Below the pieces are notes generated by a model. The model did no database searches. It worked only from the letters and a program-made list of their open reading frames with translations, and was not told the DNA's origin. 64,000 nucleotides of DNA from Prosthecobacter sp. (GTDB taxonomy: Bacteria > Verrucomicrobiota > Verrucomicrobiia > Verrucomicrobiales > Verrucomicrobiaceae): the NCBI GenBank assembly GCA_017853885.1, contig JAFMIR010000001.1, positions 186,001 to 250,000 on the forward strand, read 5' to 3'. A program made the position numbers and the translations under genes. How positions within the stretch are numbered: the stretch's first letter is position 1; every line of letters starts with the position of its first letter. Shown one piece after another: positions 47,958 to 55,255 of the stretch.

Positions 47958-48713
47958 TCACAGCCCCGTCGGATGATCCACGAACTGCCAAGGCAGGCCG
48001 AACTTCGTCTCCAGATGCGCGGCAAGAGCCTTCACGCCGAAGGTCTCGGTGGCGTAGTGGCCGCCATAGAGGAGGTTGATGCCGAGTTCCTCGGCGAGCG
48101 TGTAGCTCCAGTGCGGGCCTTCGCCGGTGATGAAGGTGTCGATGCCGTTCTTGGCCACCGTGGCCACCTCGCTGCCAGCACCGCCGGTCATGATGCCGAT
48201 CTTCCGGCACACGGAGGGGCCCGCAGCACACACATGCACGCGGGAACCGGTCGCAGCTTCGAGACGTTTGACGAGCTCATCGCGGCTGATCTCCGTCTCG
48301 ATCTTCGCGCCATTGTCAGTGCCCTTGGTCTTCATGAACGTGCCGCAAGGCTCAAAACCAAGCGCACGGGCCACGCCGGCGTCGTTGCCGAGCACGGGAT
48401 GAAAATCGAGTGGCAGGTGGCAGCTGTACACGGCGAGGCCTGCGTCGATGGCGAGCTTCATCTTTTGAAACACGGGCCCTGTCCACGGCTGTGCGGTATT
48501 CCAAAACATGCCGTGATGCACGATGAGCATATCCGCGCCGAGAGCCACCGCCTTGCCGATGACCGGCAGCGTGGCATCCACAGCCACGACGACCTTACTG
48601 ACCTTCCCCGAGGCGTTTTCGAGCTGGAGGCCGTTGTAGGCGTTCGGGTAATCCGGGATCTCCGCGAGGCGCAGTTCGGTGTCGAGGTAGGTGACGAGTT
48701 CAGCGAGGTTCAT
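47958..48713 (-). CDS. Nif3-like dinuclear metal center hexameric protein
   Basis: 251 aa; YNGLQLEN, DMLIVHHGMFW, YSCHLPLDFHPVLGNDAGVARALG, TGEGPHW. Confidence 0.94.
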   Translation of the reverse strand: MNLAELVTYLDTELRLAEIPDYPNAYNGLQLENASGKVSKVVVAVDATLPVIGKAVALGADMLIVHHGMFWNTAQPWTGPVFQKMKLAIDAGLAVYSCHLPLDFHPVLGNDAGVARALGFEPCGTFMKTKGTDNGAKIETEISRDELVKRLEAATGSRVHVCAAGPSVCRKIGIMTGGAGSEVATVAKNGIDTFITGEGPHWSYTLAEELGINLLYGGHYATETFGVKALAAHLETKFGLPWQFVDHPTGL

Positions 48714-48746
48714 GAGGGCGCAGCATGCGAGCAGTTGCGCACGAAT

Positions 48747-48992
48747 TCAACCCGGACGGGCAAGCCGGATGGCTCCGCGGGTTGTCAGCGGATGCGCTGG
48801 CTCGCCGCGTTGCGTGCAGACAAGCTTTCCATCGTGCACGAGACCCGCCGCCACCTCACGCACGCTGGGCATGAGGGGCCGCCAGTCCTTGCTGAGGCTT
48901 CTCGCGGCCTCCGAAGGGCAAAACGTCGCACCTTCACTGCGCCGGGCGGCGAGATCGAGTAGCTTCGCACGGATGGCGGCGGCGGTGATCAT
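48747..48992 (-). CDS. DUF3253-like small protein
   Basis: 81 aa from [33 protein letters not shown]...[29 protein letters not shown]; start refined to the ATG overlapping the DUF2256 stop. Confidence 0.85.
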   Translation of the reverse strand: MITAAAIRAKLLDLAARRSEGATFCPSEAARSLSKDWRPLMPSVREVAAGLVHDGKLVCTQRGEPAHPLTTRGAIRLARPG

Positions 48993-49132
48993 CGCGTTTT
49001 GCGTCGGCGGCAGGCATCGCTGCAAAACTTCACGTTCTCCCAATCACGCTCCCACTTCTTCCGCCAGGCGAACGGTCGCCCGCAAGCTAGACAGATCTTC
49101 TCCGGCAGATGCTCTTTGCGGACGCCGCGCAT
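48989..49132 (-). CDS. DUF2256-like 47-aa cysteine-rich (zinc-ribbon-like) protein, missing from the supplied ORF track
   Basis: Hand translation of minus strand: [47 protein letters not shown]; two CxxC-type pairs. Confidence 0.88.
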   Translation of the reverse strand: MRGVRKEHLPEKICLACGRPFAWRKKWERDWENVKFCSDACRRRKTR

Positions 49133-49135
49133 GCC

Positions 49136-49720
49136 TCACGTGTCTTTGTCGATGCGGATCATGACCTCGTTGCGTCGCAACGGGATCGGCGTCCACGGCG
49201 GGTCGTAGTAGGCAAACAGCGGCTCACCCTTCGCGACGAGCTTTTGCGCCGTCATCCAGGTGCAGAGAGCCGCGATGGCGTTCTTTTCATTCTCCGCATT
49301 CCGACCTCCAGGGAAGCGTAAAACGGCAAATCGCGTCTCGGGCAGGTTCGTGAGAGAAACAGCATCACCCGCCGGTTTCGGCACGCCTTTACTCACGGTG
49401 GCCTGCGGCATGATGAAGCTCATCGTCTTCTTCTCCGTGGTATTCGAAATGAGCACTGGGGAGGTCATTTCGATCTTTTCCTTGGTCTCGTTCGTGCCGG
49501 TGATGAAGCGGAACAGGTTTCCAAAGCCGCCATTCATGCCGTCCGCGGCCATTGGCGAGGTGGCGAGCGACAGCGCGGGGTAGTCGCGGATCTCGAATTT
49601 CTCGTCGCTGCGGATCACCTTGTATTCCGGTGTCTCCGTAGCGGCGCGTGAGTTCGATGCGAACCAGAAAACCACCAGCAGCACGGGAGCGAGCAGGAGT
49701 AGTGTCATCTTCTTTTTCAT
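49136..49720 (-). CDS. SOUL heme-binding family protein
   Basis: 194 aa; PEYKVIRSDEKFEIRDYPALSLA, GGFGNLFRFITGTNETKEKIEMTSPV, VAVLRFPGG-like region. Confidence 0.93.
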   Translation of the reverse strand: MKKKMTLLLLAPVLLVVFWFASNSRAATETPEYKVIRSDEKFEIRDYPALSLATSPMAADGMNGGFGNLFRFITGTNETKEKIEMTSPVLISNTTEKKTMSFIMPQATVSKGVPKPAGDAVSLTNLPETRFAVLRFPGGRNAENEKNAIAALCTWMTAQKLVAKGEPLFAYYDPPWTPIPLRRNEVMIRIDKDT

Positions 49721-50238
49721 AAGGTGGTGCGTTGGGGGACTTTGGCGAGCTTGGCGGTGTCGTAGCCCTGCTGCTGCATGCGTTGCAGGATGCCTTGGTA
49801 GGTTTTATCATCGAGCGATGTCTTGCGGCTCAGCACCCACGCGAGCTTGCGCGAGGGATAACCGATCACCGCCCACTGATACGCGTCATCGAGATCAATG
49901 ACGAGAAAGGGTACGCGGAAGGGCCACACAAATTGCACACGCCACTCGGCATTCGATTGCTTGTCATGCACCCAAGCGACGCCCTTCCATTCCTCCAGCG
50001 GCGCGTCGAGCGAGCCGCGACGAAAGAGATACGAGTTCTGAATGCGCCCATCCGGACGCAGCGCATAGCGGTCGAGCGTGCCCACCTTGCCCTTCTCAAG
50101 CGAGTAAGGAATGTGCGCGAAGACATACCAGTCCCCCATGAAGCGCGGCAGATCGAGCTTCGGCACCGTCTTCAGCGGCGGACGGGCACAGGAGGCGAGA
50201 ATGGAGAACATGAGGGCGAGGAGGAGACGTGTTTTCAT
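49717..50238 (-). CDS. blc: Blc-like lipocalin, lipoprotein
   Basis: 173 aa; lipobox ILASCARPP; LDLPRFMGDWYVFAHIPY; YQWAVIGYPSRKLAWVLSR. Confidence 0.9.
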   Translation of the reverse strand: MKTRLLLALMFSILASCARPPLKTVPKLDLPRFMGDWYVFAHIPYSLEKGKVGTLDRYALRPDGRIQNSYLFRRGSLDAPLEEWKGVAWVHDKQSNAEWRVQFVWPFRVPFLVIDLDDAYQWAVIGYPSRKLAWVLSRKTSLDDKTYQGILQRMQQQGYDTAKLAKVPQRTTL

Positions 50239-51041
50239 GAAAATTCAGTGGGCATCCCGATGGCTTCCCAAGCGCTGCGTTCCTTTTCGAGCCCCTCGGC
50301 ACGACGGCGGGCTTTGTCGTTCGCATACTTGCCGAGCACGAGCCTCAGCGGCGGTGATTCGGCGTCCGCGATGGCGAGGATGGCCTTCGCGGCTTTCGCC
50401 GGATCACCGGGTTGCTTGCCGTTCATCGAAGCGATGAGGCGGCCAAACTTGCCCGAGGTTGTCTCGTAGTCAGCGAGAGGCTGTGAGGCCTTCTCCAGAC
50501 TTCGCGTGACGAAGTCCGTGCGGAACGGCCCGGGCTCCACCAAGGTTACACGAATGCCCAGCGGAGCCAGTTCGAGCCGCAAACTCTCGCTCAGGTACTC
50601 CAGTGCGGCCTTCGCTCCTCCGTAAACGCCGAAGCCGGGATAGTTCGAGATCGCCGCCGCGGCGCTGATATTGATGAGGTGACCGCTTTTCTGCCCGCGC
50701 AGCATCGGCAAGGCCGCGCGGATGACATTCATCGGCCCGAAGAAGTTCGTTTCCACATTCCGGCGAATTTGATCGTCATCGCACTCCTCCACCGCGCCGA
50801 TGAGGCCGTAGCCGGCGTTGTTCACCAGCACGTCAAAGCTTCCCGCCTCGGCGATGGTCTCGCGAATGTTCGCTGCGTCCGTCACATCGAGCGTCAGCAC
50901 GCGGCAAGCTTCGCTTTCGAGATCGGCGATGCTGCGCACGTCACGCGTCGTGGCAATGACACGATGTCCGGCGGCCAGCGCCGCCTCCGCGATGGCACGG
51001 CCAAAGCCTGATGAGCAGCCGGTGATGAACCATGTTTTCAT
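50235..51041 (-). CDS. Short-chain dehydrogenase/reductase
   Basis: 268 aa; TGCSSGFGRAIAEAAL, NNAGYGLIGA, YGGAKAALEYLSESL; start refined to ATG 51041, dropping a spurious N-terminal extension. Confidence 0.93.
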   Translation of the reverse strand: MKTWFITGCSSGFGRAIAEAALAAGHRVIATTRDVRSIADLESEACRVLTLDVTDAANIRETIAEAGSFDVLVNNAGYGLIGAVEECDDDQIRRNVETNFFGPMNVIRAALPMLRGQKSGHLINISAAAAISNYPGFGVYGGAKAALEYLSESLRLELAPLGIRVTLVEPGPFRTDFVTRSLEKASQPLADYETTSGKFGRLIASMNGKQPGDPAKAAKAILAIADAESPPLRLVLGKYANDKARRRAEGLEKERSAWEAIGMPTEFS

Positions 51042-51508
51042 GAATTGAGCCTCCAAAGAGTAAAATTGAGCACCGAAGCAAAACTGACCCACGCGAGGTA
51101 AGGCACGAACAAAAGCCCCGCCGGCCGCGAAACAGCCCAAAACGCCCGCAGCGTGAGAAAAATGGCGATCCACATGGAAACGATCACGAGGAAGGCCGCG
51201 CCCATTTCGTGCGCCCCGAAGAACACCGGCGTCCACGCTGCATTGAGTGCCAGTTGAACGATGTAAAGCCTCAGCGCATGCCCTTGCCCTGCCCGATTCC
51301 AGACCAACCATGCAGCCACGGCCATGCCGAGATACAAAAGCGTCCACACCGGGCCAAAGATCCACGGTGGCGGATTCCACGAAGGCTTGTTCAGCGTCTG
51401 ATACCACTCGCCGGGCGGTGTGAAGGCACCCGCAGCCGGAGCAAGGAAGGTCAGCAGGATGAAGCCGAGCAGCGCAAGAGCTTGTTGGAAGGTGGAGCGA
51501 ATTTTCAT
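51038..51508 (-). CDS. tspO: TspO/MBR family membrane protein
   Basis: 156 aa; WYQTLNKPSWNPPPWIFGPVWTLLYLGMAVAAWLVW, LNAAWTPVFFGAHEMG. Confidence 0.95.
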   Translation of the reverse strand: MKIRSTFQQALALLGFILLTFLAPAAGAFTPPGEWYQTLNKPSWNPPPWIFGPVWTLLYLGMAVAAWLVWNRAGQGHALRLYIVQLALNAAWTPVFFGAHEMGAAFLVIVSMWIAIFLTLRAFWAVSRPAGLLFVPYLAWVSFASVLNFTLWRLNS

Positions 51509-53049
51509 GACTTCTTGCCGCAGGTGGCGCGGACGATCTTCGCCTGCTTTTGAATCTTCTCGCGATCTGGCGTGCTAAGGCGGGACAGATTTTTCAACTG
51601 CATGCTCATGCGCTGGTTCTGTTTCAGAACGGGCTCGTGTTGCAGCAAATAGTCCCAGTACAGCGTGGTGAACGGGCAAGCCTCCGGGCCGGTGCTTTGC
51701 GCCGGATCGTAGCGGCAACCGGCGCAGTAGTTACTCATTCTCTGGATGTATTTGCCGCTGGCCACATACGGCTTGCTGGCCATCACGCCACCATCTCCAT
51801 ACTGCGACATGCCGAGCGTGTTCGGCAACTCCACCCACTCGACCGCATCGACATAGACGGCGAGATACCACTCATGAACGCGACGCGGATGCACGCCGTA
51901 GAGCAGCGCAAATAGACCTGTGACCATGAGCCTCTGAATGTGATGCGCATAGCCGAAGCGCAAAGTCTGTCCAATGGCATCGCGCAGGCACTGCATGTCC
52001 GTTTCGCCAGTCCAGTAAAAATCCGGCAACTCGTGCTCCGCCTGCATCGCATTTCGCTCAATGTAATCCGGCATGAAATGCCAGTAAATACCGCGCACAT
52101 ACTCCCGCCAACCAAGGATCTGCCGGATGAAACCTTCCACCGCAGAAAGCGGTGCCCTCCCGTCGTGATAAGCTTTTTCTGCGGCGGCGATCACCACGCG
52201 CGGATTGAGCAGTTTCAAGTTCATCGCCACGCTGAGCCGCGAATGATACAGCCACGGCTCGTTTGTCCACATCGCATCTTGATAACGGCCAAACTCCGCT
52301 AGGCGGTGTTCGATGAAATCATCTAGGGCCTCGCGTGCCTGCTCCGCAGACACTGGCCAGTCAAATTCCGCCAGCTCTCCCGGATGCTTCATGAAGTGTT
52401 TCTCCACATCCGCGATCACGCCCTTCGTGATCTTATCCGGCACAAAGCGACGCGGATTCAGGCGCAAACCCGGACCTGCTTTGCCAAACGATTCGCGATT
52501 GTCGTGGTCGAAGTTCCACTGGCCACCTATCGGCTTGCCCTTATCCATCAACACACTCGTGTGCTGCCGCATCTCACGGTAAAAAAACTCCATGCGGAGC
52601 TGTTTGCGACCTTCCGTGTGCTTTTGAAACATCTCTCGCGTGCACAGAAAATGCCGGTCCGGCCTCACTTCCAGATCCACTCCCGTTTCGCTTGCAACCG
52701 ATTCGATCTCGCGTGCCACGCTCCATTCGCCTGCCTCCACCGTAACGAGCTTCTGCGGCTTCAGACGCTGGATCACCTCGCGAAGCTGCTCCGCGAAGGT
52801 CTCGCCCCCTGCCCCGCCGAGCTGACGATAGTCCACCCGCCAGCCACGCGTCTTCAGCGCCTCGCGAAAATGCCGCATTGCCGCGAGGAAAACCGCAATG
52901 CGGGCCTTTGTGCTCCACACCTTCGCCGATTCGTGCTTCACCTCCGCCATCCAGATCACATCCTTCTTCGCGTCGAAGCCATCGAATGCCGCCGACTCAG
53001 CATCGAGCTGATCACCGAGGACGAGAATGAGACGTGAGGCATTAGGCAC
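51505..53049 (-). CDS. Cryptochrome/photolyase-related protein of the iron-sulfur (FeS-BCP/PhrB) type
   Basis: 514 aa; LILVLGDQL, GWREYVRGIYW, RMSNYCAGCRYDPAQSTGPEACPFTTLYWDYL cysteine cluster. Confidence 0.95.
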   Translation of the reverse strand: MPNASRLILVLGDQLDAESAAFDGFDAKKDVIWMAEVKHESAKVWSTKARIAVFLAAMRHFREALKTRGWRVDYRQLGGAGGETFAEQLREVIQRLKPQKLVTVEAGEWSVAREIESVASETGVDLEVRPDRHFLCTREMFQKHTEGRKQLRMEFFYREMRQHTSVLMDKGKPIGGQWNFDHDNRESFGKAGPGLRLNPRRFVPDKITKGVIADVEKHFMKHPGELAEFDWPVSAEQAREALDDFIEHRLAEFGRYQDAMWTNEPWLYHSRLSVAMNLKLLNPRVVIAAAEKAYHDGRAPLSAVEGFIRQILGWREYVRGIYWHFMPDYIERNAMQAEHELPDFYWTGETDMQCLRDAIGQTLRFGYAHHIQRLMVTGLFALLYGVHPRRVHEWYLAVYVDAVEWVELPNTLGMSQYGDGGVMASKPYVASGKYIQRMSNYCAGCRYDPAQSTGPEACPFTTLYWDYLLQHEPVLKQNQRMSMQLKNLSRLSTPDREKIQKQAKIVRATCGKKS

Positions 53050-53085
53050 GATGGCGTTACGCCCCGCCGTGCTCTCTGGATGGGC

Positions 53086-53115
53086 AAAAAAGGCCCGGCA
53101 TGCTCGGCCGGGCCT
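53086..53115 (-). terminator. Intrinsic terminator downstream of the DUF1080 gene
   Basis: Minus-strand stem AGGCCCGGC.../GCCGGGCCT followed by TTTTTT. Confidence 0.8.
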
Positions 53116-53122
53116 ATAGTTC

Positions 53123-54271
53123 TTACTTTTTCTTTTCCCACTCGTGGATCTTCACGATGCCCTCGAGCTCTTTTTTTGCTGCAATGTCTTCCGGTAGGAT
53201 TTTGAACTTCGTGAGGTAGCGCAATGCCTTGGTGACATTGAGGATCTCACCTTTTTTTGATTCGATCTTCGCGTCCGGCGTGCCTTTCGCGTCGCTGACA
53301 AAAGCCTCCAGAAGGCTCAAGCTGCTGGTGCGTGCCGCTTCATCGTCCGCATAAGCTAGCGACTCAAGCAGCCGCAGCATCTTCGCCTGACCCTCGAGCT
53401 TCGCCGCATCCTCGCGGATGCCTTTGGCTATCTCTGCCCGCTTCTTCGTCGTAGCTTCCTCGCTCATGCGGCTGTATTCGCCGCCCTCGACGAAGCGCTT
53501 CGGCAACGGTCGATACCAGATGTTGCGGAAGCGCACCGGATTGCCGTGATCTTGAATCTTGAGCGGACCTTTCTCCGGGAAGGGCTTCGGCGAGGAACGC
53601 TTCATATGGCCGCCACCGCCTTCCAGTGGCGTGTGGTCCTGAGTGAGCACGCCGTTGACAAAGACCGTGATGTAGCCGGGATCGATTTCTTTTCCGTCTT
53701 TAAAAACCGGGCGACGAAAGACGATGTCGTAGCTCTGCCACTCGCCCGGAGCACGCAGCGGGTTCGCAGCAGGCGGATTGATGCCGTAAATCGATGAGGC
53801 AAAGCCATCTGGGTAAGTGGGATTGTTATAATTGTCGAGCACCTGCACCTCCACTGCACCCATCAGAAAGATGCCACTATTCCCGCGACCTTGGCTATCA
53901 CCTTCAACCTTCGAAGGTGCAGCCCACTCAATGTGGAGTTGGCAATCGGCGAATTCCTCCTTCGTGCGGATATAGCCGCTGCCGGGCACGCATTGCAGCA
54001 CCCCCTCTTTAACCTCCCACTTCGTCGGCTCACCGTTTTTATCAGAAACCCACTTTGTGATCTCCTCCGGTTTGCCGCTAAAAAGCACGATCGCGTCGGA
54101 CGGCGCAGAGCCATTTGCACCAGGCTCCACACGCGGTGGCTGCGGGCGATTCATGTCGTGGATGGCCCAAGGATGCGTGGCATCCGGAGGATCGCCGTAG
54201 AAGGCGCCCGCGCCCGACAAGGTGGAGCAGAGAAGAACCGAGAAGAAACCAAGAAGGAGGTGGGTGTTCAT
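53123..54271 (-). CDS. DUF1080 (3-keto-disaccharide hydrolase-like) secreted protein
   Basis: MNTHLLLGFFSVLLCSTLSGA signal; IVLFSGKPEEITKWVSDKNGEPTKWEVKEGVLQC; RGNSGIFLMGAVEVQVLDNYNN; start refined to 54271. Confidence 0.9.
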   Translation of the reverse strand: MNTHLLLGFFSVLLCSTLSGAGAFYGDPPDATHPWAIHDMNRPQPPRVEPGANGSAPSDAIVLFSGKPEEITKWVSDKNGEPTKWEVKEGVLQCVPGSGYIRTKEEFADCQLHIEWAAPSKVEGDSQGRGNSGIFLMGAVEVQVLDNYNNPTYPDGFASSIYGINPPAANPLRAPGEWQSYDIVFRRPVFKDGKEIDPGYITVFVNGVLTQDHTPLEGGGGHMKRSSPKPFPEKGPLKIQDHGNPVRFRNIWYRPLPKRFVEGGEYSRMSEEATTKKRAEIAKGIREDAAKLEGQAKMLRLLESLAYADDEAARTSSLSLLEAFVSDAKGTPDAKIESKKGEILNVTKALRYLTKFKILPEDIAAKKELEGIVKIHEWEKKK

Positions 54272-54320
54272 AGCAAGCGACGCAATAGCGGGCTCTGGAA
54301 GCAGGAAAAGCCCGGAAATC

Positions 54321-54350
54321 AAAAAACCCGCCGTCACGATGACGGCGGGT
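54321..54350 (-). terminator. Intrinsic terminator for the tRNA-fMet transcript
   Basis: Perfect 11-bp stem ACCCGCCGTCA / TGACGGCGGGT with 3-nt loop; minus-strand read followed by TTTTTT. Confidence 0.9.
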
Positions 54351-54359
54351 TATTGAAAT

Positions 54360-54436
<77 letters not shown>

Positions 54437-54579
54437 ATCTGGGATGAAATCACTGCCACATGCCCTTGTGATAGCAACCCGTTTTTTCAATCAAACACCT
54501 CCAAACCGTTTGATTCTATGGCCACCAAAGACCTTCCAAAAGGTTTCGACGAAAAAAACACCTCGAATTCCGTATTGAT

Positions 54580-54596
54580 AATTGGTCTGACCAATT
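54580..54596. promoter_or_regulatory. Palindromic operator candidate of PdhR/FadR type
   Basis: AATTGGTC-T-GACCAATT, perfect 8-bp arms, at the start of a FadR-family gene. Confidence 0.65.
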
Positions 54597-54598
54597 TC

Positions 54599-55255
54599 AT
54601 GTCTCTTTCTCTCGTTGAAACTGTTTCCCGCCGAATCATCGGCCTCGCTCGATCCAATGGCTCAAGCGGCCGTTTGCCGACCGAGCGTGATATGTCGGCA
54701 AAATTTGGCGTGAGTCGCAGTGTGATCCGCGAGGCAGCAAAACGTCTGGAGCTGCAGGGCCTGCTGGAGATCCGCCAAGGAAGCGGCATGACGATCGTCG
54801 ACAAGCTCCACAAGCCGCTCAACGGAGCGCTTAGTCTCCTCGTGCCTAACGAGTTTCAGCGGCTGAGACAGCTCACCGAGGTGCGTCTCGCCATCGAACC
54901 GGAAAACGCAAGGCTCGCCGCCGAACGCGCAACGGCAGCAGATTGTGAAGCGCTCTCAGCCTGCCACGATCGATTCGAAGCTGCATCAGGCTTTGAAGAG
55001 CAGGTCAATGCCGACATGACCTTCCACTGCCTGATTGCCGAAGCTTCTGGCAACAAGATCGCCGCACTGCTTATCCAAAGCCTCTCTGAGCTGCTGCAAA
55101 CCAGCCTCAATCATGGATACAGCCGCGTCACGAAAGACCTAGCTGTCGCCGACCACGCCCAAGTCCTCCGCGCCATCCTCGGCCGTCGACCTGCCGCCGC
55201 CGCGAAAGCCATGAGAACCCACCTCAAACACGCCCGCACAGACCTTGGCCTATGA
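54599..55255 (+). CDS. FadR/FCD-type GntR-family transcriptional regulator
   Basis: LPTERDMSAKFGVSRSVIREAAKRLELQGLLEIRQGSGMTI wHTH and FCD-like C-terminal domain; start either 54518 or, as preferred here, 54599. Confidence 0.88.
   Translation: MSLSLVETVSRRIIGLARSNGSSGRLPTERDMSAKFGVSRSVIREAAKRLELQGLLEIRQGSGMTIVDKLHKPLNGALSLLVPNEFQRLRQLTEVRLAIEPENARLAAERATAADCEALSACHDRFEAASGFEEQVNADMTFHCLIAEASGNKIAALLIQSLSELLQTSLNHGYSRVTKDLAVADHAQVLRAILGRRPAAAAKAMRTHLKHARTDLGL

Noticed and set aside
51042-51407. N-terminal 120 residues of the 390-aa SDR ORF
   Set aside because: Overlaps TspO in another frame; the Rossmann motif starts at MKTWFITGCSSGFG, with an ATGA overlap to TspO.
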